This document shows, one piece after another, positions 16,052-23,519 of a stretch of 64,000 nt of DNA. This stretch comes from Bifidobacterium sp. WK041_4_12 (GTDB lineage Bacteria > Actinomycetota > Actinomycetes > Actinomycetales > Bifidobacteriaceae). The stretch covers positions 248,001 through 312,000 of the forward strand of contig NZ_CP129674.1 in assembly GCF_041080795.1 (NCBI RefSeq), written 5' to 3'. The notes below the pieces were generated by a model, which saw only the letters and a program-made list of their open reading frames with translations, had not been told where the DNA came from and made no database searches. The translations under genes and the position numbers were made by a program. How positions within the stretch are numbered: the first letter of the stretch is position 1; the number at the start of each line of letters is the position of its first letter.

Positions 16052-19027
16052 ATGACTGGACCTACCAGTGAACATATCGACGTATCCGTACCCAATGCAG
16101 CAGGCGACCAAGCAATCACAGGCAATCAGACCATGAGCGAGGACAAGGATCCTTCATTGCTTGACGCTCAGAGTGTCTTGTCTGCAATGAACGTCAATGC
16201 CTCAGCAGGGTTGAGCACAGACGAGGCACAACGCCGTTTGAAAGAATTCGGGCGTAACGAGCTTGAATCCGCGCCACCCGTGCCGAAGTGGAAGAAATTC
16301 CTCGAGCAGTTCAGGGATCCCTTGGTATACCTGCTGTTCGTCGCCACAGGCATATCGGTGATTGCATGGTTCATTGAACGCGCGCAGACGACGCATGGCG
16401 GTGAGGGGAGCGAAGCGCTTCCATTCGATGCCATCGTCATCGTGCTGATTCTTCTGCTCAACGCCGTGCTCGGCTATCTGCAGGAAGCCAAGGCAGAGAA
16501 AGCCGTGGACGCGCTATCGAAAATGACAGCACCACAGACTTCCGTCCTGCGCGATGGGAGAGTATCCCATATCAGCACTGCCGAACTGGTTCCAGGCGAC
16601 ATCATGGTTCTGGGAGAGGGCGATACCGTATCGGCTGACGGGCGTCTGATCAGTGCCGCCAGTCTGCGCATTGCAGAAGCCTCGCTGACCGGGGAATCGG
16701 TGCCTGTGGGCAAGAAGCCGGAGACACTTGAAATCGCGAAGGCTCTTGGTGACCGCACCAACATGGTTTTCAATGGCACAGCCGTAACACAGGGCACCGG
16801 CCGGGCAATCATCACCGGAACGGGAATGAACACGCAGGTCGGCAAGATTGCTGACATGCTGTCACAGACCGAGGATGAAACCACGCCACTACAGAAAGAG
16901 ATGGCGCATGTTTCAAAGATTCTCGGCATCGCCGTGTGCATCATCGCAGTGCTGGTACTGGTGGCGCTCGCAACGATTTCAGGATTCCACAGCACCGAAG
17001 ATGTGATTGATTCCCTGCTGCTTGCCGTATCGCTGGCCGTGGCAGCCGTTCCCGAGGGTCTTGCTGCAATTCTTACGGTCGTGCTGGCACTTGGCGTGCA
17101 GCGCATGGCTCAGCATCATGCCATCGTGAAGAAGCTGAGCTCAGTCGAAACCCTTGGCTCCGCATCAGTCATATGCTCTGACAAAACCGGAACGCTGACA
17201 CGCAACGAGATGACCGTTGAACGAGTGGTCACACCCAGCGGCGAGGTTGAGCTGACCGGAACGGGCTATGCCCCAATCGGCCAGATGGTAGGGGTGGACG
17301 GCTCTGAACTTGATGCCAGCGCACCGCAGCGCCTTGAAACCTTAAGCACCTTGGCGATTGGGGCCATTGCCAACGATGGAGACGTGCGCAAGGCAGACGG
17401 CTCCGATGAATGGACGATTGTCGGCGATCCCACCGAAGTCTCCCTCGTGGTTGCCGCACGCAAGGTTCATGCCGATAAACAGCTTGAAAGCATGCGCAGA
17501 ATTGCAGAGATTCCTTTCACCTCTGAAAGAAAGCGCATGTCCATCATTGCCGAAGACCGTGGCGATGGCAATAAGTTGAGCGTATTTGCCAAGGGCGCCC
17601 CGGACGTGCTGCTGCAATACTGCACCAGAATCCGCGTGAATGGTCAGGTTCGCAGACTTACCGAAGGTGATCGCCAGACGATACTCGCCGCAGTTGAACG
17701 ACTGTCTGGTCAGGCATACAGAACGCTCGGTCAGGCATACCGCCCGCTCGGAACGTCTTCACTCGCCGACGTTCCAGAGGTGCGGACGAATGCCGCAGGC
17801 CAGGTGAGCGATATTTCCGAACAGGACGAAACGATTGAACAGGACTTCATCTGGACCGGCATGGTCGGAATCATTGACCCTCCACGCACGGAAGTTCGCG
17901 CAGCCGTTGCCGAAGCGCATCGAGCAGGTATCCGAACGGTGATGATCACCGGCGACCACCCGCTCACCGCAGCCCGCATCGCCAGCGACCTTGGCATCAT
18001 CGAAGCCGGTGGGCAGGCCAAGACCGGAGACGAGATCGATGCGTTACCGGAGAACGACTTCGATGCCACGACGCGTGAAGTTTCCGTATACGCTCGTGTG
18101 GCTCCTGAACACAAGCTCAAGATCGTTTCTTCGCTGCAACGTCAGCACAATATCGTTGCGATGACTGGTGACGGTGTGAACGACGCTCCTGCGGTCAAAA
18201 CGGCTGACATTGGCGTAGCCATGGGCATCACCGGAACCGAAGTCACGAAGGAATCGGCCAAGATGATTCTGGCCGATGACAATTTCTCGACCATCGTTGC
18301 TGCGGTGCGAGAGGGACGCGTCATCTTCGACAACATTCGCAAGTTCCTTCGCTACCTGCTCAGTTCCAACGTCGGCGAGGTGCTTACCGTCTTCGGTGGC
18401 GTTATCTTCGCCGGATTCCTTGGCATCACTCAGCAAGGGGTGGAAGGGGTGACCGTTCCCTTGCTCGCAACCCAGCTGCTGTGGATCAATCTGCTCACCG
18501 ATGCAGCACCTGCTTTGGCGATGGGCGTTGACCCGCAGACCGAGGATGTCATGGGCAGAAAGCCTCGCGGCCTCCACGACCGTGTCATTGACCGCAAGAT
18601 GTGGGGAGACATCATCTTTATCGGCATCGTTATGGCGGTAGTGACCCTGATCGGCATGGACATGCATCTGAGCGGCGGATTGTTCACGGATCGTTCAGCC
18701 GAGGCGCTGGGCCATGATGCGCAGATGGTCGAAGCCAGAACGATGGGCTTCACCATTCTGGTGTTCGCGCAGCTCTTCAACGCGATTGCGTCGCGGTCGG
18801 CACGACAGTCAGCATTTGTGGGGCTGTTTACCAACACATGGCTCTGGGGTGCCATTGCGCTATCAATCGCCCTGCAACTGCTCGTGATCTACGTGCCATT
18901 CCTCAACACGGCCTTTGGAACGACACCATTGAGTCCGTGGGCCTGGTTTGAATGCATCGCGCTCGCAGCCTTGGTACTCGTTGCGTCTGAACTGAGAAAG
19001 CTCGTGCTCCGGGCGATGAACCGCTAA
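16052..19027 (+). CDS. P2A-type cation-transporting ATPase (calcium pump-like)
   Basis: The 991-residue pump starts with a cation-ATPase N-domain (LSTDEAQRRLKEFGRNEL) and has about ten helices. The actuator loop carries TGES, the phosphorylation site is Asp377 in CSDKTGTLT, and the hinge has TGDGVNDAPA. PEGLAAILT in helix 4 and NLLTDAAPALAMG in helix 6 match the P2A (PacL/SERCA-like) cation site rather than a heavy-metal CPC site. It most likely exports Ca2+, or possibly Mn2+, from the cytoplasm. ATG 16052 follows AGGAG by 7 nt. It is monocistronic and convergent with dcd. Confidence 0.9.
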   Translation: MTGPTSEHIDVSVPNAAGDQAITGNQTMSEDKDPSLLDAQSVLSAMNVNASAGLSTDEAQRRLKEFGRNELESAPPVPKWKKFLEQFRDPLVYLLFVATGISVIAWFIERAQTTHGGEGSEALPFDAIVIVLILLLNAVLGYLQEAKAEKAVDALSKMTAPQTSVLRDGRVSHISTAELVPGDIMVLGEGDTVSADGRLISAASLRIAEASLTGESVPVGKKPETLEIAKALGDRTNMVFNGTAVTQGTGRAIITGTGMNTQVGKIADMLSQTEDETTPLQKEMAHVSKILGIAVCIIAVLVLVALATISGFHSTEDVIDSLLLAVSLAVAAVPEGLAAILTVVLALGVQRMAQHHAIVKKLSSVETLGSASVICSDKTGTLTRNEMTVERVVTPSGEVELTGTGYAPIGQMVGVDGSELDASAPQRLETLSTLAIGAIANDGDVRKADGSDEWTIVGDPTEVSLVVAARKVHADKQLESMRRIAEIPFTSERKRMSIIAEDRGDGNKLSVFAKGAPDVLLQYCTRIRVNGQVRRLTEGDRQTILAAVERLSGQAYRTLGQAYRPLGTSSLADVPEVRTNAAGQVSDISEQDETIEQDFIWTGMVGIIDPPRTEVRAAVAEAHRAGIRTVMITGDHPLTAARIASDLGIIEAGGQAKTGDEIDALPENDFDATTREVSVYARVAPEHKLKIVSSLQRQHNIVAMTGDGVNDAPAVKTADIGVAMGITGTEVTKESAKMILADDNFSTIVAAVREGRVIFDNIRKFLRYLLSSNVGEVLTVFGGVIFAGFLGITQQGVEGVTVPLLATQLLWINLLTDAAPALAMGVDPQTEDVMGRKPRGLHDRVIDRKMWGDIIFIGIVMAVVTLIGMDMHLSGGLFTDRSAEALGHDAQMVEARTMGFTILVFAQLFNAIASRSARQSAFVGLFTNTWLWGAIALSIALQLLVIYVPFLNTAFGTTPLSPWAWFECIALAALVLVASELRKLVLRAMNR

Positions 19028-19069
19028 AGGGGAGTAGGTACTGCAACCAGCCATCTCATCGGCTTAAGG

Positions 19070-19651
19070 CTACTTTGAAACGTCAGCCCTATAGAAATTG
19101 ACGAATGAGCGAGAGGGAGTCGGTCCGCGCTGCCCCTGGTAATGCGAGCCGACCCCTGTCGATCCATATGGGTTCTCAGCAGGGGAAGACAGGCTGAAGA
19201 AGCACATCTGCCCAATCTTCATGCCTGGCCACAGCTTGACCGGCAACGTACTCACATTCGAAAGCTCCAGGGTGATGTGTCCCTCAAACCCCGGATCCAC
19301 AAAACCTGCGGTCGAATGGGTGAGAATGCCAAGCCGTCCGAGGGAACTCTTGCCTTCGAGCCGTGCGGCGATGCTCGCATCCAGCTTGATGTACTCCCAT
19401 GTCGAGCCCAAGACGAACTCACCGGGATGCAGAATCCACGGATCGCCATTGCGAACTTCAAACTGCTCCGTGAGCTGACCCTGATCTTCCGAAGGATCGA
19501 CATAGGTGTATTCGTGATTGTTGAACACGCGGAAGAAGCGATCCAAGCGCACATCGACGCTTGCGGGCTGAACCATCTCAGGAGTCCAAGGATCCAACGA
19601 AATGCGCTTTTCCTGATAAGCAGCTTTGATGTCACGGTCGCTTAATAGCAT
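19070..19651 (-). CDS. dcd: dCTP deaminase
   Basis: The 193-residue trimeric enzyme has the family start MLLSDRDI, the substrate-binding stretch SSLGRLGILTHSTAGFVDPGF and the end YQGQRGPTPSRS. It turns dCTP into dUTP; some actinobacterial forms also cut dUTP to dUMP. The sequence alone does not decide whether this one is bifunctional. An AAAAGGAG site lies 5 nt before the ATG. The csoR gene upstream reads the same way but is separated by about 190 bp. Confidence 0.95.
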   Translation of the reverse strand: MLLSDRDIKAAYQEKRISLDPWTPEMVQPASVDVRLDRFFRVFNNHEYTYVDPSEDQGQLTEQFEVRNGDPWILHPGEFVLGSTWEYIKLDASIAARLEGKSSLGRLGILTHSTAGFVDPGFEGHITLELSNVSTLPVKLWPGMKIGQMCFFSLSSPAENPYGSTGVGSHYQGQRGPTPSRSFVNFYRADVSK

Positions 19652-19783
19652 GAGTTCTCCTTTTAAGTCCAGTACCCAAGCTTAGCGCCTGCGCGGGAAC
19701 GTCGCGCGCATCGGTGTCGATTGTGAAGGGTCAGATCAAGGCCGTTGCCTGATGGTGTATACCCAGTGGTTTGCCGTTTGCGC

Positions 19784-19819
19784 AGTGATTTACACGGTGA
19801 TGTACACGGTGATTTACCC
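19784..19819. repeat. Three 12-bp tandem repeats between csoR and dcd
   Basis: Three near-identical units of the form GGTGATxTACAC stand end to end. They lie downstream of the csoR stop on the minus strand. No function is evident. Confidence 0.7.
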
Positions 19820-19843
19820 GCCGACCTGTCAAGTTTGGAAAGA

Positions 19844-20209
19844 TCATGAACGAACGAGGCGTGCAATTGCTGCGCTTGCCTCATGAACCTTCTCGTCAGC
19901 TTCCTCACCGCCCTGGCTGATCGCACTCCTGACGCAGTGATCGAGATGGCTATCGAGAAGCTCAACGGCGACGGCTTTGAGAGCCTTGTCTGATGCGGCA
20001 ATCTGGGTGAGTACGTCGATGCAGTACCTTTCGTCCTCAACCATCCTGGTGATGGCTCGAACCTGCCCCTCGATGCGCTTCATCCGTGCGACGACCTTGG
20101 CCTTCTCCTTCACATAGCCAACGCTGGCATGGGCGGTGCCGCCGTGCTCAATGCCGTTACGGTTAGTGTTTTCCACAGTATTGTCGATGCCGTTGCGTGT
20201 CTGATCCAT
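19844..20209 (-). CDS. csoR: CsoR-family copper-sensing repressor
   Basis: The 121-residue DUF156 protein has the four-helix form of CsoR. The metal ligands are Cys63, His88 and Cys92; their 25- and 4-residue spacings equal those of the Cys-His-Cys copper site of mycobacterial CsoR, which argues for copper(I) rather than nickel or formaldehyde sensing. An N-terminal 30-residue tail is variable in the family. It is divergent from copA and should release DNA when it binds copper. The palindrome at 20298-20316 between the genes is the expected operator, so it likely controls both itself and copA. Confidence 0.93.
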   Translation of the reverse strand: MDQTRNGIDNTVENTNRNGIEHGGTAHASVGYVKEKAKVVARMKRIEGQVRAITRMVEDERYCIDVLTQIAASDKALKAVAVELLDSHLDHCVRSAISQGGEEADEKVHEASAAIARLVRS

Positions 20210-20297
20210 GGCGATGCCCCTGACTGTTTGTGGCCCTGCCTGACATGTGCCGCTTGTGCTGCGCGGTTATATGCCAAGAGAACATTTCTGCAATAAT

Positions 20298-20316
20298 TAT
20301 ACCCCTAGGGGGTATA
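20298..20316. promoter_or_regulatory. Predicted CsoR operator overlapping divergent promoters
   Basis: TATACCCC and GGGGTATA flank a central TAG, giving an 8+3+8 palindrome of the G/C-tract kind bound by CsoR. TATAGT at its right edge can serve as a -10 for copA, and TATAAT read leftward at 20301-20296 can serve csoR. Binding would block both. Confidence 0.82.
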
Positions 20317-20418
20317 GTTAAGGTCATTATTCGTGCAGCGAATGAAGAAGCACATGCATAGGCGACTGGATTGATGTGAATTCGGTGACTGACCAACGTG
20401 GCAGGAGGCGAGGCGTAT

Positions 20419-23322
20419 ATGACAACGGCGATAGCGGTGATTATTGCAGCGGTGCTGACGGCTGTGGTGGCGCTGTATTTCTTCGCGCCGAAGAAGGCGC
20501 AGGAGGCATCCGACGAGGGAGATGTGCAGCTTGCTCGCATTGAAGTCAAGGGTGGCTATGCCCCTTCACATATAGCAGTGCAGTCTGGGAAGCCTATCAG
20601 ACTGGTTTTCGATCGCAAGGAAGCCGGTGAATGCTCCTCGCATGTGGTCTTTTCCGACCTGGGCATAGATCAGGCGCTGCCTGCATATGAGACGACGACC
20701 TTGGAACTTCCAGCGCTTGCTGCAGGAGAGTACCCATTCGCATGCGGCATGAACATGCTGCATGGCATGCTCGAGGTCCGTGGCGGCGAGAAACCCAGCA
20801 ATGCCGAGAGTGGTGAAAGCGCCGTTAGCTTCGCTGTGCCGCAGCACGCAGAACATGAGGTCTCGCGTACCATCGGTGGCGAAGTGCCGGACATGCATCA
20901 GCGCCGGGCAGCCGACTGGCGTGGAGATCAAGGCGCAGATGACGCAGAAGGTGATAGTGCTAACGAAACAACTCAGTCTGCAGGGCTGAACGATGACAGC
21001 CGTGCCCAGGAAATTCATGACCTGTGGATTCGTCTGATCGTTGGCATCATCTTCACTGTGCCTGTGTTCGCTGCCGCAATGCTGCACCCGTTCCTCGGTC
21101 ATATGATTCCTTCATTCCTGATGAATCCATGGGTTCAGCTTGTTCTGACCTTGCCTGTCATGTTCTATTCCGGCTGGCCTGTGCATCGCACGGGTTGGTT
21201 GGCGATGGCGCATCGTTCTGCGGAAATGAACTCCTTGGTTGCCTTGGGAACGGCCACCTCGTTTATCTACAGCGTGGTGGTGACCGTAGCCCCGGCCGTC
21301 GTTCCTGCCGGTTCTCGGGAGCCATATTTCGAAGCTGTCGGAACCATCATCACCCTGATGATTCTCGGACAGCTCCTTGAAACCAAAGCGCGCGCAGGAA
21401 CCGGAGATGCCATCAAGAGGCTTATCAGCCTTCAACCCGCGACGGCTCACATCGTGCACAATCCTGACTCAGAGAATGAACAGATCGAGGAGATTCCAGT
21501 CGAGAAGGTTCAGGCAGGTGATGTTATTCTCATACGTCCCGGTGAGAAATTCCCGGTTGATGGTTCGGTTCTTTCAGGTGAGACCAGCGTTGACGAATCC
21601 ATGATTACCGGCGAATCGATGCCGGTCCACAAATCCAAAGGCGACGACGTTATCGGTGCCACGATGAATGCCCATGGTTCACTTCGGTACAGGGCCACCA
21701 AGCTAGGCAAGGATTCAGTGCTGTCGCACATCGTTGGTCTAGTGCGTAGCGCGCAGGCTTCAAAGGCCCCGATTCAACGGCTCGCTGACCGCATAGCGCA
21801 GTATTTCGTGCCTGCTGTCATGATTATTGCAATATGGACTTTCGCTATCTGGTGGATCTTCGGACCAGCACCACAGGCGGTGCATGGTCTCGTTGCAGCG
21901 GTTTCCGTTCTGGTGATCGCATGCCCTTGTGCTCTCGGCATTGCCACGCCATTGTCGGTTACCATAGGCACCGGCAAAGGCGCTCAGGCAGGTGTGCTGA
22001 TTCGTTCAGCGGCTGCGTTGGAATCATTGCACGGTCTCAAAGTCCTGGTGCTTGACAAGACCGGAACCATAACCGAAGGAAAGCCCACGGTAACCGATAT
22101 CCTGCCGAAGGATCTCGATGACCAGACACTTGCCTTGATAGCGTCTGCCGAGCAAAATTCCGAACACCCTCTGGCTCAGGCCATTGTCGAGAGGGCTCAG
22201 CAATCCTCCGCATCCTTGCACAAGGCAGAACGCTTCACTGCCGTAGCTGGGCAAGGCATCGTTGCCGAGGTGGGCGACCACAGAGTCGTTGTCGGGAATG
22301 CGACGATGTTGAAGCATCAGCACATCCCTGTTGAAGGCACGAATGCCGAGGATTTGCTCAAACAGTCACGGAAGCTGGCCGCAGAGGGGAAGACCCCGGT
22401 TGCTGCGGCGATAGACGGGACTCTGGTGGCGGTCATGGCAATCGCCGATGCCGTCAAGGAGGATTCCAAGAGTGCCGTCAGCGAGTTGAAGCAGCGTGGC
22501 ATCGATATCTACATGATCACCGGCGACGGAAGGAACACTGCCGAATCAATCGCACGGCAGGTTGGCATCGAACATGTCATTGCCGAGGTTCTGCCAGAAG
22601 GCAAGGCCGCGAAGATCAAGGAATTGCAGCGCAACAATACGGTTGTTGGCATGGTCGGCGACGGCATTAACGACGCCCCAGCCCTGGCACAGGCGAATAT
22701 CGGTATCGCAATCGGAACTGGAACAGACATTGCCATCGAATCATCTGACGTCACGCTGATGTCCGGCAAACTGACTGGCGTGGTGACGGCGATTGATCTG
22801 TCGCGGGCAACGATGCGCAACATCAGAGAGAACCTGGCGTTCGCCTTTGGCTATAACACGCTCGGCATTCCGATTGGCGCGGGAGTATTGTTCCCATTCA
22901 CCGGATTGTTGCTGAACCCGATGATAGCGGGTGCGGCGATGGCATTCTCTTCGCTTTCCGTCGTGATCAATGCCAACCGTCTGCGTTCGCCGCATGGGAA
23001 GGATCGTGACGTTCATACGGCAACAGAACGCAGATCATCGCTGGACACGAGTGAAGAAACAGCAACCTATATGGCAGATATCCACATGGCAGATGCCCGC
23101 ATAGCAGATACCCACATGGCAGATAATCGAACACGTAGCAAAGGAGACAGTGCAATGGTAGCAACGGCAGAATCCACGGTACAAGACCCAGTATGCGGAA
23201 TGAATGTCAATATTCAAGACGCGGCAGCAACGAGAACTGTAGACGGAAAGCAATACGCTTTCTGCAGCGATCATTGCGCGGTCGAATTTGACAACAATCC
23301 CGAGCGATACACCAAGGCGTGA
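20419..23322 (+). CDS. copA: Copper-exporting P1B ATPase with N-terminal cupredoxin-like and C-terminal YHS domains
   Basis: The 967-residue protein starts with one membrane helix (2-22). An external cupredoxin-like domain follows (about 35-122) with Cys72, His75, Cys109, Met111, His115 and Met117 as possible copper ligands. The pump core has TGES, Cys502-Pro-Cys504 in ACPCALG, Asp546 in DKTGT, HP in SEHPLAQ and GDGINDAP. A linker holds four MADIH-like repeats, then a YHS/TRASH domain (about 921-967; DPVCGM and FCSDHC). There is no usual N-terminal CxxC metal-binding domain, so the cupredoxin and YHS parts may take its place. GGAGG lies 10 nt before this ATG. CsoR likely represses it. Confidence 0.93.
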   Translation: MTTAIAVIIAAVLTAVVALYFFAPKKAQEASDEGDVQLARIEVKGGYAPSHIAVQSGKPIRLVFDRKEAGECSSHVVFSDLGIDQALPAYETTTLELPALAAGEYPFACGMNMLHGMLEVRGGEKPSNAESGESAVSFAVPQHAEHEVSRTIGGEVPDMHQRRAADWRGDQGADDAEGDSANETTQSAGLNDDSRAQEIHDLWIRLIVGIIFTVPVFAAAMLHPFLGHMIPSFLMNPWVQLVLTLPVMFYSGWPVHRTGWLAMAHRSAEMNSLVALGTATSFIYSVVVTVAPAVVPAGSREPYFEAVGTIITLMILGQLLETKARAGTGDAIKRLISLQPATAHIVHNPDSENEQIEEIPVEKVQAGDVILIRPGEKFPVDGSVLSGETSVDESMITGESMPVHKSKGDDVIGATMNAHGSLRYRATKLGKDSVLSHIVGLVRSAQASKAPIQRLADRIAQYFVPAVMIIAIWTFAIWWIFGPAPQAVHGLVAAVSVLVIACPCALGIATPLSVTIGTGKGAQAGVLIRSAAALESLHGLKVLVLDKTGTITEGKPTVTDILPKDLDDQTLALIASAEQNSEHPLAQAIVERAQQSSASLHKAERFTAVAGQGIVAEVGDHRVVVGNATMLKHQHIPVEGTNAEDLLKQSRKLAAEGKTPVAAAIDGTLVAVMAIADAVKEDSKSAVSELKQRGIDIYMITGDGRNTAESIARQVGIEHVIAEVLPEGKAAKIKELQRNNTVVGMVGDGINDAPALAQANIGIAIGTGTDIAIESSDVTLMSGKLTGVVTAIDLSRATMRNIRENLAFAFGYNTLGIPIGAGVLFPFTGLLLNPMIAGAAMAFSSLSVVINANRLRSPHGKDRDVHTATERRSSLDTSEETATYMADIHMADARIADTHMADNRTRSKGDSAMVATAESTVQDPVCGMNVNIQDAAATRTVDGKQYAFCSDHCAVEFDNNPERYTKA
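23071..23130 (+). repeat. Four 15-bp tandem repeats within copA
   Basis: Four units of ATGGCAGAT plus six bases encode MADIH, MADAR, IADTH and MADNR in the linker between pump and YHS domain. The Met, His and Asp pattern could bind metal, and copy number could vary by slippage without changing the frame. Confidence 0.8.
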
Positions 23323-23345
23323 TAAAAAAGCGTCTACAAGATACA

Positions 23346-23391
23346 CAATTGCCCTCACACTCAACGAGTGTGAGGGCAATTGTTGAGTTTT
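23346..23391 (+). terminator. Terminator hairpin of copA
   Basis: A perfect 17-bp stem (23346-23362 with 23366-23382) with a 3-nt loop begins 23 bp after the copA stop and is followed by TTGAGTTTT. It overlaps the start of the fold-back element at 23385. Confidence 0.8.
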
Positions 23392-23487
23392 GCGGCAATT
23401 GCAAAGTAGATAACCATATTGTTGGCTTATCCACGACCTGATTTCAACGATTTCAAGCCGAGGTACTTTGCAATTGCCGCAAAACTC
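23385..23487. repeat. Fold-back element 1 with 24-bp terminal inverted repeats
   Basis: The 24 bp at 23385-23408 are repeated perfectly inverted at 23464-23487. The 55-bp inside has a weaker repeat (GGCTT/AAGCC). It lies between convergent copA and ppc. Its size and layout match two other elements in the window (33238 and 46526), though its end sequence differs except for the inner CAAAGTA. Confidence 0.75.
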
Positions 23488-23519
23488 GCAATCTCGGTCG
23501 CGATGCGACCGATTCCACA

